Of a stretch of 64,000 nucleotides of DNA, positions 27,333 through 37,676 are shown piece after piece. Origin of the DNA: Fidelibacterota bacterium (GTDB lineage Bacteria; Fidelibacterota; UBA8477; JABMPR01); assembly GCA_013203185.1 (NCBI GenBank), contig JABMOS010000113.1, positions 26,950 through 90,949 of the forward strand. The letters are read 5' to 3'. The notes beneath the pieces were generated by a model that had not been told where the DNA came from, did not search any database, and worked only from the letters and a program-made list of their open reading frames with translations. Each line of letters opens with the position of its first letter. Position 1 is the first letter of the stretch. The position numbers and the translations under genes are program-made.

Positions 27333-29804
27333 TTATTTTACGAGCAAGCATTTTCCTGAAAGTTCCTGATTGCCCAAGGTTGCTTTAAAAATGTAGACGC
27401 CACTGGGGAGATTGTGTGCTTCCCAATTGAGCACGAGGCCGCCCGGTCTGGCGTCTTGTTTCAACCTATCCACTTCACGACCATCCAGACTATAGAGTCG
27501 TAACTCAAGGACACCAGCTTCCTGAATGCTGAATCTGAAGCTTGTACTGGCGTTAAAGGGGTTAGGGAAATGATCCTCTAAGTGAAAGATGTTAGGATTG
27601 ATTTGTGGGGTATCAATGACATCACTAGAAATAAAGTTCACTCTGAAGTCATCAAAATAGATACTTCCTGCGTCCTTATTGTTGTCATCCGTTTCAGCCA
27701 GATAAATTTTAGTCCAGGTGATGGGAAAACTAAGGATTGCATTTGAGTTGCCCCAGTGAGGCGTTGCTTCAGTGAGCATAACAGCAATTTCTCGCCACTC
27801 ATTATCCCAATTGATACCAGGAGCAGCGTCAGTGAAATTTAGGATGAATTTCTCATCTGAGGCGTTTTTAAACTCACCTCGAATCCAGTGGGCAGAATTG
27901 TCGCCATAAACCTGTATTGAGACTGACTCTGGTGTTCCAGAAATAGGTATATTGCAATCCATGTAAAGCACACTGGTACCACCGGTAACAAGGTTATAAT
28001 TCAATTTTCCAGAAGTAGGTGACGAAACAAATTGTTCTGTATCTGGGACGAAGCTGCATTCTGACAAGTTTATGACTGCGCCACTGAGGGTAAAGTTGTT
28101 GGTATTGTCAAAATTGTCCAGAATGACCGATGTGGAAGTGCCAACCATGAGAGGTACTGACCCGCTCACACCATGATATGATGCTTCAATTGAGCCCGAT
28201 CCAGCATTCAGTGCGTGGACTGCGCCATCAACTGATATGGATGCGATCTCAGGCGTTACCCACCAATCATATGAATCATAGTCAACCTGGATCAGATTTC
28301 CAAAACCATCCCTGGCTATGGCACTCATGAGCTGAATATCATCAACTTCCAGTACAACTGGATCAGGAGTAAGCACGAGACTGGCAATATCCGTCACATG
28401 AACCAGCATGGTATCGCTAATAACACCATGTTGAACATAAAGCAACCCGCTTGCCTCAGTGGAGGAAGCTGAGAAAAGACCTGTTTCTGATATTGAGCCA
28501 ATAAGGGAATCGCATGACCAGAGAACTGAATCGCTATTTATGGTAACCGGGTTATAGTAGGTATCGGTTCCTGTGACTTCAAATTGGATCTGACTTTCCA
28601 CCAGGGAAAACGTTTCTTCCCAGGGCAAATTAATACAAGCCAGTGGCCCCGTGGGTGCCTTTGAAATAGCCATGAGAGCGTTTGCCACAGAACGTTCTCC
28701 ACCAGCATCAGAGGGGCTGCTTACCACTTCGCCGCGTACCACCATGGCCGTTGATCCACCACCATCCAGGTTAATTCCCTGATAGATACCCCACTCCAGC
28801 ATGTAGTCTGCGAGTTCAAAAAGACTCATACCTACACTATAGCCTCCTTGGCGGCCATCAACTGTAAAGAAATAAACCACACTACTATCTGCGCTAAATC
28901 CCACAGCTGTTCTAGGATGGCGGTCATGAGCGAAACTGGAGCCCACAGATTCAGCTTCCCATTCAACACTCCTGACGCCATTCCTGATAATACGTGGAGT
29001 CCCACCGATGAGTTCTTGTAGAATATTATTTTCTGCAGGGTGAAGCAGTAATTGGATAGCCAGGGTATCCCCGACAAAAATGGAGTCATTGAGAAAGTCG
29101 CGTGCAAAGCCATGGCCTGAAAGTACGGCGCCCATATTTGTTGGGATGGGCATATTTCCAGATTCTGCTCCCATGAGGCTGTCTTTAGAAGTTACCACGG
29201 CATATTGTGGGGCATTGATACCTGGAGGGGGGTGAATAAACTGGACACTAATTTCTGTGCCCCACTGATTGGTACCAGTCGAAGCCCCATGATAGTGGTT
29301 ATAGATAGTGAGCTGATTCTCTTGTCTCACTTCATTTACACCGTCGATGGAAATATTAGAGGAATTATTTTTAACAACTTGACCATTGTAATCCAGGATA
29401 TTAATAAATGGTTTTTTAGATGCTGTCAGAGCGAACACAGAACGTGGATACGGTCGCTTGAGCAGGGTGCGGTTCACTATCTGGGCTCCAATGGGTACAC
29501 CTCCGCTGGCATAAAAATCCCCGTTTATGGCCCCAATGACGGTATGACCTGGGGCATTGGTGCGATTTGCCATGGATGAGGTTCGTTCATTGCCTTCTAT
29601 AGCATCAAAAGCCTTTACTGTTTCAAGGGTATTCATTGTATCGGCTAGATCAACCTCAAGGATTTGAATATGCCAGGGACCAACGGGCAGGTATGCATGA
29701 TGGTGAATAATACCGGGACCAACAGGTCGACTGGTAAGCTCCTGAGCAGCCAGGGAGATAAATGAAAGTGCAGTAAGCATTATCAGTAGTGATGATTTTT
29801 GCAT
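27333..29804 (-). CDS. secreted phosphodiester glycosidase (NAGPA)-domain protein with C-terminal sorting domain
   Basis: GAINGDFYASGGVPIGAQ and GGSTAMVVRGEVVSSPSDAGGERSVANALM; C-terminus PNPFNASTSFRFSIQEAG...LPSGVYIFKA typical of T9SS-type A sorting modules. Confidence 0.85.
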   Translation of the reverse strand: MQKSSLLIMLTALSFISLAAQELTSRPVGPGIIHHHAYLPVGPWHIQILEVDLADTMNTLETVKAFDAIEGNERTSSMANRTNAPGHTVIGAINGDFYASGGVPIGAQIVNRTLLKRPYPRSVFALTASKKPFINILDYNGQVVKNNSSNISIDGVNEVRQENQLTIYNHYHGASTGTNQWGTEISVQFIHPPPGINAPQYAVVTSKDSLMGAESGNMPIPTNMGAVLSGHGFARDFLNDSIFVGDTLAIQLLLHPAENNILQELIGGTPRIIRNGVRSVEWEAESVGSSFAHDRHPRTAVGFSADSSVVYFFTVDGRQGGYSVGMSLFELADYMLEWGIYQGINLDGGGSTAMVVRGEVVSSPSDAGGERSVANALMAISKAPTGPLACINLPWEETFSLVESQIQFEVTGTDTYYNPVTINSDSVLWSCDSLIGSISETGLFSASSTEASGLLYVQHGVISDTMLVHVTDIASLVLTPDPVVLEVDDIQLMSAIARDGFGNLIQVDYDSYDWWVTPEIASISVDGAVHALNAGSGSIEASYHGVSGSVPLMVGTSTSVILDNFDNTNNFTLSGAVINLSECSFVPDTEQFVSSPTSGKLNYNLVTGGTSVLYMDCNIPISGTPESVSIQVYGDNSAHWIRGEFKNASDEKFILNFTDAAPGINWDNEWREIAVMLTEATPHWGNSNAILSFPITWTKIYLAETDDNNKDAGSIYFDDFRVNFISSDVIDTPQINPNIFHLEDHFPNPFNASTSFRFSIQEAGVLELRLYSLDGREVDRLKQDARPGGLVLNWEAHNLPSGVYIFKATLGNQELSGKCLLVK

Positions 29805-30035
29805 GAGATTTTCTCCCGTTGGGCTAGGTCTGACATCTGATTTGTATCATGAGTTATCCAACTCCCTTGTCTGCAAAACTGATGAATGAAAAGAATTTAT
29901 ACTTTTATTGAAGGTGGCCGTAGGGTCCTCAAAATTTGATTTAATTTTCATTATATTTTCTCTAATGGTGAGAATATAACCTCGCAGAATTTTGTTTGTA
30001 GGAGTTTGTTAATTTTATTCACAAATTGAGTTTAG

Positions 30036-30064
30036 AAAAAAAGCCACCATTAATGGTGGCTTTT
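30036..30064. terminator. rho-independent terminator
   Basis: AAAAGCCACCATTAATGGTGGCTTTT palindrome with flanking A/T tracts. Confidence 0.85.
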
Positions 30065-30085
30065 AATGTGAGATGTTTGGATTTA

Positions 30086-31324
30086 CTAAAAGGTATAGAC
30101 CAAATCAGCACAAACACCAAGGGTTCCATACAAATCATTGAAGATCATTTGGGGTCCTGTTATCCAAAAGGTATTGTTAACCAGGATATCCAATTGGAGA
30201 TCACCATAATTAAAGCCCATCCCGGCCTTGTAACTGTAGGCACCATTACCACCCAGGGAGAATGTTGAGTAAGTATCCTCATCATCTTGACTGCCAGAGA
30301 CGTAGACATTTTTTGTGCTGGTGAATCCCAGAGTTGTGATTTGTCTCTCCATTCCAAATCTTAGGGTAGTGTATTTTAGCTTGGCTTCCAGCCCAATATT
30401 CAAAATTGGGGCAACAAGACCAAAGCTCATATCAGTATCTGTTGATTCTGATCCACTCAATTTGCCTTCATCTGACATTCGTGAGAAAAACAAAGAACCC
30501 CCAAGGCCATAGACCAGAAAAATTTTGTCGTCGGCCAAGTTCTGATTGTTAAATACTCTATAGGTAGAATTAATGGCGAATTGATTGTCAGATTCGTCTT
30601 CTAATTTCGTATTAGCGCTAGTGTATTCACTGGATCCTCCTTGGTAGGCTAAACCAAATACAGCATAACTATTGTCAAAGAAAAACAGGCCTGAATTTGA
30701 TCGTGCTTTCACTTGTAGGGCAAAACTGAGTTTACTGGATTTCCCCTCTGCGCTGGTGCTTGAACCGCCAGATTCATAATCACCAGTAAAACTACCATGA
30801 GGTGTTGGTGCAAGGCCCAGGAGACTATTAATGTTGCTTGGAGTCAAACCGAAGGAGAGGGAAGTTGAAAGTTCCATCTCCTTTGTATCAACCCCATATT
30901 CGAGGTCAACCATAATATTTGTCTGGCTCAACTTTTCTTCGCTGGTAGTCGGAGTGGTTTCTTTATCATCATCAACTTCAGTTTGGCTGGTAATCCCAAA
31001 GCGGGCACCCATACGCACAGCTGACCGTGGACCAAGACTTCGAATGATGTTGAAGTAATCATCTTGCTGGAGACTTCCACCGTAGAAACCCCAGGATTTG
31101 GCCGAGTCACCAACGACGAGCAGATAATTTGGGTTCGCAAGATGAATATCTTGGAAATAGATAAGATTCATGTCGTTTATCCTCTGTGGAAACAACTGAA
31201 TGGACGCATCATCACCTGGCAGCATATAAGGATTATTCCCCAGTGCCTGGACGCGCTTATCAGTGGCATCAAGAGTTGAAATAGCAACAAGCAGGATGAG
31301 ACTCATGACGAGCTTTTTTTTCAT
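30086..31324 (-). CDS. predicted outer-membrane/periplasmic beta-rich protein
   Basis: Signal peptide MKKKLVMSLILLVAISTLDA, alternating beta pattern, C-terminal aromatic DLVYTF. Confidence 0.65.
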   Translation of the reverse strand: MKKKLVMSLILLVAISTLDATDKRVQALGNNPYMLPGDDASIQLFPQRINDMNLIYFQDIHLANPNYLLVVGDSAKSWGFYGGSLQQDDYFNIIRSLGPRSAVRMGARFGITSQTEVDDDKETTPTTSEEKLSQTNIMVDLEYGVDTKEMELSTSLSFGLTPSNINSLLGLAPTPHGSFTGDYESGGSSTSAEGKSSKLSFALQVKARSNSGLFFFDNSYAVFGLAYQGGSSEYTSANTKLEDESDNQFAINSTYRVFNNQNLADDKIFLVYGLGGSLFFSRMSDEGKLSGSESTDTDMSFGLVAPILNIGLEAKLKYTTLRFGMERQITTLGFTSTKNVYVSGSQDDEDTYSTFSLGGNGAYSYKAGMGFNYGDLQLDILVNNTFWITGPQMIFNDLYGTLGVCADLVYTF

Positions 31325-31601
31325 TTGTTTACCCCCTTATGGTAAGTGTGGTTTAGCTCTAATTCGTCACATGATAATACGAAAATCTTTAATCTCATAT
31401 CCCGAATTTTTTTTTTTGAGCCCTGTGATATGGATCTATTGGTGACAAATAATATCATGATAAGCTACTATTAATAAGCGTTTTATGAAAAAATATTCAT
31501 TCTATAAATACAGTATTTGTAACTACCGACCTTCACACTATATTCCTCACGCAAATACTGAGAAAAATGAATCATTTAAGACAAATTCTATCATGAATTT
31601 C

Positions 31602-31622
31602 CGCTGTGTAATCTACACAGCG
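31602..31622. promoter_or_regulatory. candidate operator in divergent region upstream of hydrogenase operon
   Basis: CGCTGTGTA-ATC-TACACAGCG perfect 9-bp arms. Confidence 0.5.
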
Positions 31623-31646
31623 TTCTCATTTGAATTCTTCTCAATG

Positions 31647-31661
31647 TCAGATTCAATCTGA
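31647..31661. promoter_or_regulatory. second inverted repeat upstream of hydrogenase operon
   Basis: TCAGATT-C-AATCTGA perfect 7-bp arms, ~62 nt upstream of ATG 31724. Confidence 0.4.
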
Positions 31662-31723
31662 TCTTTTGCCATCATTCTGATGAAAAAGCCAAGGCGTTAA
31701 CAATAGCTGGAAAGGGTAAATGA

Positions 31724-32869
31724 ATGGGACAACTATTAACATCCGATGAATCCTTAGACATATCCATCTCAGAGGAGCTGGAAGCACAAGGAGTTAGCCG
31801 ACGAAACTTTCTGAAGTTTTGTACTGCCATCACTGCTGCCATGGGTCTACCTGCAAGCATGGTTGCCAGGGTTGCAGAAACTATTACAAGTCCAACCCGG
31901 ACTCCTGTGATTTGGTTGCACTTCCAGGAATGTACGGGTTGTACAGAATCACTTTTGAGAGCAACACATCCAACTGTTGAAGAATTGGTTTTGGATATGA
32001 TCTCTCTTGACTATTCAGAGACCCTGTGTGCTGCGGCAGGCCATCAGGTTGAAAAATCCCTTAATGATTCAGCGACATTGAATGAAGGTAAATACATCCT
32101 CGTAGTGGAAGGCTCAATTCCAGTAAAAGAAGATGGTATTTATTGCAAGATTGCTGATAGAACTGCGTTGGACATCTTGAAAGATTATGGAAATCGGGCT
32201 GCTGCTGTTGTGGCCATCGGATCCTGTGCCTCCTGGGGTGGTGTTCAATCTTCAAGCCCAAATCCCACTGGAGCAACTGGTGTACACGAAATTATTACAG
32301 ACAAGCCAGTCATCAACCTTCCTGGTTGCCCTGCAAGTCCGTATAATTTGCTCTCAACGATTCTGTATTATCTGACTCTGGGCAAACTTCCCCAATTAGA
32401 CAGCAAAGCTCGTCCAAAATTTGCTTATGGCCGTCTCATTCATGAACATTGTGAACGTCGTCCTCATTTTGATGCAGGTCGTTTTGCTTTGCAATTTGGT
32501 GACGATGGGCATCGTGAAGGCTACTGCCTTTACAAACTGGGATGTAAAGGTCCCGAAACCTTTAACAATTGTTCCTCCATTCTATATGGTGATGTGGGTT
32601 CAGGCGCCTGGCCTGTTGGAACGGGCCATCCTTGTTTTGGTTGTTCAGAAGAGGGTGTGGGATTCACCAAGTACATTCACGAACAATCTGAAGTATTTAC
32701 CGATACACCACCTGCATCATACGCACAAATCTCTGGTGACAAGGCCGGTGGCCTCACTGTGGGTGGCGCTGCTGTCGCAGGAGCCGTGGGAGGTGTCATT
32801 GTTGGTGCCAGTGCTATGGCTGCTAAAAAGATGAAGGCAGAAGAAACTGCTCCGGAATCAGACGCATAA
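31724..32869 (+). CDS. hybO: [NiFe]-hydrogenase small subunit, Tat-exported
   Basis: Twin-arginine SRRNFLKFCTA; ECTGCTES proximal cluster; C-terminal Gly/Ala-rich hydrophobic segment. Confidence 0.95.
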   Translation: MGQLLTSDESLDISISEELEAQGVSRRNFLKFCTAITAAMGLPASMVARVAETITSPTRTPVIWLHFQECTGCTESLLRATHPTVEELVLDMISLDYSETLCAAAGHQVEKSLNDSATLNEGKYILVVEGSIPVKEDGIYCKIADRTALDILKDYGNRAAAVVAIGSCASWGGVQSSSPNPTGATGVHEIITDKPVINLPGCPASPYNLLSTILYYLTLGKLPQLDSKARPKFAYGRLIHEHCERRPHFDAGRFALQFGDDGHREGYCLYKLGCKGPETFNNCSSILYGDVGSGAWPVGTGHPCFGCSEEGVGFTKYIHEQSEVFTDTPPASYAQISGDKAGGLTVGGAAVAGAVGGVIVGASAMAAKKMKAEETAPESDA

Positions 32870-32879
32870 GGAGTTTATG

Positions 32880-33851
32880 ATGAACCTTGAACGACGAGAT
32901 TTTTTAAAGGTTCTTTCGGTCGGCGCGTTGACTGCTGGTAATGTCACAAGCGTATTCGCTGATATTAGAAAGACACTGTCTGCAGATGCTGTTGGTATTC
33001 TGTATGATGGTACGATCTGTATAGGCTGCAAAGCTTGTGAGGCTGCTTGTAAACAGTACAATGATATGCCGCCTGAAAGCGGAAAATTAGAAAAAGCTCA
33101 AGGCGTTGATGGAATCTGGGATGAATCCTATGATCTATCAGAACAAACCTTGAATAAGATAAAGCTCTACGAACATGGTAGTGCCTTAGAACGCAATCGC
33201 GAGGAAAACGGCTTTGCTTTTGTGAAGAAAGCCTGCATGCATTGTGTGGATCCAGATTGCGTATCCGCATGCCCGGTAACAGCGCTGACAAAAAATAGTG
33301 CAACCGGTGTTGTGGAATATGATAAGGATGCTTGCATCGGATGTCGCTATTGTATGGTAGCTTGCCCCTATAATGTGCCGAAATTTGAATACGCCAAAGC
33401 CATTCCTGAAATTCAGAAATGTCAAATGTGTGATCATCGTCAGGCTGAGGGTGGCATCCCTGCCTGTTGTGAATTTTGTCCCACAGGTGCATCGCTTTTT
33501 GGTAAGGTGACTGACCTTCTGGAAGAAGCCCGAAAAAGAGTCAAACTGACAGCTGGTACTTCCTATGAATATCCCATGCGTAGTCTGGCAGAGGGTGATG
33601 TTAGTCCCAAAAAGGTCGCAAAATATATAAATTATATATATGGTGAAAAAGAAGGAGGCGGAACTCAGTATCTACTTCTTTCAGCTATTCCCTTTACAAA
33701 ACTGGGCTTACCAGAAGTTTCTGAGACATCATCTGCATCCAGGTCTGAGGGTATCCAGCATGGAATCTACAAGGGCATGATCGCTCCGGTAGCACTCCTG
33801 GGTGGATTGCTTTATGGTGCCTATCAAACAACTAAGAATGCAGAAGAATAG
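32880..33851 (+). CDS. hybA: hydrogenase FeS subunit (HybA-like)
   Basis: RRDFLKVLSVG Tat leader; CIGCKACEAACKQYND, CMHCVDPDCVSACP, CIGCRYCMVACP. Confidence 0.93.
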   Translation: MNLERRDFLKVLSVGALTAGNVTSVFADIRKTLSADAVGILYDGTICIGCKACEAACKQYNDMPPESGKLEKAQGVDGIWDESYDLSEQTLNKIKLYEHGSALERNREENGFAFVKKACMHCVDPDCVSACPVTALTKNSATGVVEYDKDACIGCRYCMVACPYNVPKFEYAKAIPEIQKCQMCDHRQAEGGIPACCEFCPTGASLFGKVTDLLEEARKRVKLTAGTSYEYPMRSLAEGDVSPKKVAKYINYIYGEKEGGGTQYLLLSAIPFTKLGLPEVSETSSASRSEGIQHGIYKGMIAPVALLGGLLYGAYQTTKNAEE

Positions 33852-33860
33852 GAGCTGACT

Positions 33861-35000
33861 ATGCACGAAAACAAAGCTCTCGGCGGCAGACTGCTCACCA
33901 AGCCATTCTGGGTTCTATTAGGTTTGGCCATGATAGCCGGTTTACTCCTTATCAAACGGTTTCTCTTTGGGATTGGTGCTGTTACCAATCTATCAGACGG
34001 ATATCCATGGGGTATCTGGATTGTTTATGACGTTTTAGTGGGAACGGCCCTGGGTTGCGGTGGATATTCCATCGCCCTCCTGGTGTATATCTTTAACAAG
34101 GGAGAATATCATCCCTTAGTTAGATCCGCTTTAATGACCAGTGCCTTTGGGTATACCCTTGCTGGTGTATCAATTTTTATCGATATCGGTCGCTACTGGC
34201 AGATGTATAACGTATTTCTGCCCTGGCACATCAATCTGAACTCAATCATGTTCGAAGTAGCAGCCTGTATTGGTGCCTATGTGTTTGTCCTTTGGATTGA
34301 GTTCTCACCGACCTTCCTGGAACATCGGCAATCACTTGAAAAGAAAAAGAAACTCAACAAGATACTCTTTTTCTTCATTGCCCTGGGGGTATTACTACCC
34401 ACCATGCATCAGTCCAGCCTGGGTTCATTGATGATCATTGCTGGTGAAAAACTATCACCGATCTGGCAAACTGGCTGGTTACCCTTGTTGTTCTTGATGT
34501 CAGCCATCACCATGGGATATGCTGTTGTCATTTTTGAATCCCTATTTTCAGCTGTCGCGCTCAAACGACCTCTGGATGAAACACCCATACTAGGAAAACT
34601 AAGTGGGATTATGATTCCTCTCTTGGTGCTATTCCTATTGCTACGATTTGGCGATCTCATGTGGCGAGGACAGTTGGGAAATATTTTTAATGATGGAATG
34701 TTAGGAGCGGTCTTCGTTGTTGAAAATCTATTATTCCTGATTCCTATTTTCATGTTGGCCCCAGCGAAAAATCGTATGCATGCCACAACTTTGTTCTGGT
34801 CTTCTGGATCCATGATCCTGGCAGGAGCGCTCTATCGTTTTGACACCTTTCTGGTAGCGTTCAATCCTGGTATTGGATATCACTACTTTCCATCAGCATC
34901 AGAAATCTTGATCACAGTTGGTATCATCTCCATTGAGATCTTGGCTTACCTGATATTCGTCAAAAAGCTCCCGGTATTACCGGCAATCAAACATTCATAA
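33861..35000 (+). CDS. hybB: hydrogenase membrane subunit, NrfD/HybB family
   Basis: ~10 TM; GYPWGIWIVYDVLVGTALGCGGY and TMHQSSLGSLM. Confidence 0.93.
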   Translation: MHENKALGGRLLTKPFWVLLGLAMIAGLLLIKRFLFGIGAVTNLSDGYPWGIWIVYDVLVGTALGCGGYSIALLVYIFNKGEYHPLVRSALMTSAFGYTLAGVSIFIDIGRYWQMYNVFLPWHINLNSIMFEVAACIGAYVFVLWIEFSPTFLEHRQSLEKKKKLNKILFFFIALGVLLPTMHQSSLGSLMIIAGEKLSPIWQTGWLPLLFLMSAITMGYAVVIFESLFSAVALKRPLDETPILGKLSGIMIPLLVLFLLLRFGDLMWRGQLGNIFNDGMLGAVFVVENLLFLIPIFMLAPAKNRMHATTLFWSSGSMILAGALYRFDTFLVAFNPGIGYHYFPSASEILITVGIISIEILAYLIFVKKLPVLPAIKHS

Positions 35001-35024
35001 ACTGAAGATATGAGGATTATATAA

Positions 35025-36731
35025 ATGAGTAAAAGAATCGTAGTTGATCCGGTCACTCGCATAGAGGGACACTTAAGAATTGATTGTGATATTAAGGATG
35101 GCAAGGTTGCTAAAGCCTGGTCATCAGGCCAGATGTGGCGTGGGATTGAAACCATTCTAAAAGGTCGCGATCCACGGGATGCCTGGGTCTTTACCCAAAG
35201 AATCTGTGGTGTATGTACCACTGTGCATGCCATTGCTTCCGTACGAACGGTTGAAAATGCACTGGAAATGGAAATTCCTGTTAACGCACAGTTTATCCGC
35301 AACATGGTCATTGCTGCCCATGGTATTCACGATCATATCGTGCATTTCTATCATCTATCCGCTCTGGATTGGGTAGACGTTGTGTCGGCCCTGTCTGCTG
35401 ATCCAAAAGCTGCCTCAAAACTTGCTCAGAGTCTGTCTGACCATCCCAATAATGGCTGGCAGGAATACAAGGCGGTACAGGATAAGTTGAAGACATTTGT
35501 GGGATCAGGACAATTGGGTATTTTTGCCAATGGTTACTGGGGTCATCCCGCCATGAAATTACCACCAGAGGTCAATCTCATAGCAGCAGCCCATTATCTG
35601 GAAGCCTTCGAGATTCAGAGAAAAGCAAACCAGATCACAACTATCCTGGGATCAAAAACACCTCATATCCAGAACCTGGCTGTAGGTGGCGTTTCCAATC
35701 CTATTAACCCTGACAGCCAAGCTGCTTTAAATATGGAACGACTGCAGATGGTTAAAGGTCTCATGGATCAATTGAAATCCTTTATCTACAATGCCTATAT
35801 CGTGGATGTAGCTGTCGTCGCATCCTTCTATCAAGACTGGCTAGGTTATGGTTCAGGTGTAACGGATTATCTCTCCGTACCCGACTTTCCAACTGATACC
35901 AAGGGAACCCAATTTGGTACTCCAGGTGGATATATCCCTGGTGGAGATATTAGCAAACTCAAACCAATCACTTCCTTCCAGGACAAGTTTTTCCGTGACG
36001 GTGTCAAGGAAAGTGTGAAGCACTCATGGTACAAGGGTGAGGGGAATTTGCATCCGTATAAGGGTGAAACTGAACCCCATTATACTGATTTTGAAGATGA
36101 TGGTAAATATAGTTGGGTGAAAGCGCCAACATTCCTGGGCAAACCAGCCCAGGTCGGACCTCTGGCTAATGTGCTTAACATGTATGCCCAAGGTCATGAG
36201 ACAACGCAGAAAGTTGCCGGTGTTGCCTTTGCCAAGATCAAGGCCATCACAAAATCTAAATCTGATATACCAATCAGTGTTCTCCATTCTACGCTGGGTC
36301 GCCACGCTGCCCGCGCTATTAGAACTGCCGTACTTTTTGAAGAACTTGAGAAAAATTACAATCTCTTGATAAACAATATTGCCGGTGGTGATTTTGAAAC
36401 CTTTAACCCACCTGTCTTTCCAAAGGGCGAGCAACAGGGTTTTGGTTTTCATGAAGCCCCTCGTGGTGTGCTATCACATTGGATTGTTATTAAAAATGGT
36501 AAGATCGAGAATTATCAAGCCGTGGTACCTTCCACCTGGAATGCAGCACCTCGGAATGATGATGATGCAGTAGGCCCCTATGAGGCATCCCTCGTGGGTA
36601 ATCCCATTGCAGATGAAGAAAAACCATTAGAGGTACTACGGACAGTACACTCCTTCGATCCTTGTCTGGCATGTGCAATTCACCTGCATGACAACAAACG
36701 GAAGAATATTTCGAAAGTCCATGTCCTCTAA
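35025..36731 (+). CDS. hybC: [NiFe]-hydrogenase large subunit
   Basis: RIEGHLRID, RICGVCTTVHA, C-terminal DPCLACAIH plus cleavable tail LHDNKRKNISKVHVL. Confidence 0.97.
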   Translation: MSKRIVVDPVTRIEGHLRIDCDIKDGKVAKAWSSGQMWRGIETILKGRDPRDAWVFTQRICGVCTTVHAIASVRTVENALEMEIPVNAQFIRNMVIAAHGIHDHIVHFYHLSALDWVDVVSALSADPKAASKLAQSLSDHPNNGWQEYKAVQDKLKTFVGSGQLGIFANGYWGHPAMKLPPEVNLIAAAHYLEAFEIQRKANQITTILGSKTPHIQNLAVGGVSNPINPDSQAALNMERLQMVKGLMDQLKSFIYNAYIVDVAVVASFYQDWLGYGSGVTDYLSVPDFPTDTKGTQFGTPGGYIPGGDISKLKPITSFQDKFFRDGVKESVKHSWYKGEGNLHPYKGETEPHYTDFEDDGKYSWVKAPTFLGKPAQVGPLANVLNMYAQGHETTQKVAGVAFAKIKAITKSKSDIPISVLHSTLGRHAARAIRTAVLFEELEKNYNLLINNIAGGDFETFNPPVFPKGEQQGFGFHEAPRGVLSHWIVIKNGKIENYQAVVPSTWNAAPRNDDDAVGPYEASLVGNPIADEEKPLEVLRTVHSFDPCLACAIHLHDNKRKNISKVHVL

Positions 36732-37212
36732 CCCCGAGGTGGTCGTCCTCGGCCTGGGTAATATCCTCATGGAAGATGAGGGTGTTGGTGTCCATGCCGC
36801 AAACCACCTCCAAGAGCATTACCACTTTGAGCCAGAAATCGAGATCGTTGATGGGGGAACCAGCGGTCTCGATCTTCTGCCTTTTTTTGGACCAGAAAAA
36901 TCTATATTAATTATTGATGCTGTTAATTTTGATATGGAGCCAGGTACTGTTGGTAAGCTAGAAGACGATGCAATCCTCGCTCAATTAGATCCCAAAATTT
37001 CACTTCATCATTTGGGTCTTTCCGATCTCATCAGTATCGCCGAACTTACTGATAAGAAGGCCAAGCGAATGACATTGCTGGGCATTCAACCCAAGTCCAT
37101 GGAGAATCTGGATCTGGAAATGACACCAACTATCAAGGGGGTGTTTAACAAGGTTATTGAAAATGCTCTGCTGATTTTAAAAGAATGGGGCATAGAGAAC
37201 CGCAGGCAATAA
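36721..37212 (+). CDS. hybD: hydrogenase maturation endopeptidase
   Basis: VVVLGLGNILMEDEGVGVHAANHL; overlaps the large-subunit stop. Confidence 0.95.
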   Translation: MSSNPEVVVLGLGNILMEDEGVGVHAANHLQEHYHFEPEIEIVDGGTSGLDLLPFFGPEKSILIIDAVNFDMEPGTVGKLEDDAILAQLDPKISLHHLGLSDLISIAELTDKKAKRMTLLGIQPKSMENLDLEMTPTIKGVFNKVIENALLILKEWGIENRRQ

Positions 37213-37271
37213 CCTCAACTCTTGAATTTATTGACAAATACCTTGGCGTGATATTTGAACGTTGATGAATC

Positions 37272-37676
37272 ATGAAAATCTTCAAAAACACCTCCATCTT
37301 TCAACTGCTGCTATATCTCATAGCTGTCCATTCTTTCTGTGTGGGAATAGCGCTGATTGTACTTCCTTTCGGTGCGCTCTCCTGGTTTGGTTTCACAGTA
37401 GATCCCTATAGATTTTTCTCCACCCAGGGTGGAGTTTTTCACGTTGTTATGACTATTGCCTATTTATTAGCAGCCAAAAACCCAGTTGGTGAGAAAAATT
37501 TGATTCTATTCATAATTCTTGCAAAATGGGTTGCCTTCTTTTTTCTGGCTTTCTATTTCCTATTCTCAGAAATGGTGCCAGTCATAGCAATTTCTGCAGT
37601 CAGTGATGGATTGATGGGTTTACTAGTCATGATGTTTTTCCTGGAATTATATACGGAGGAGGAAGTAGTTGACTGA
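37272..37676 (+). CDS. small polytopic membrane protein
   Basis: 4 hydrophobic segments; overlaps the next gene by 8 nt. Confidence 0.65.
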   Translation: MKIFKNTSIFQLLLYLIAVHSFCVGIALIVLPFGALSWFGFTVDPYRFFSTQGGVFHVVMTIAYLLAAKNPVGEKNLILFIILAKWVAFFFLAFYFLFSEMVPVIAISAVSDGLMGLLVMMFFLELYTEEEVVD

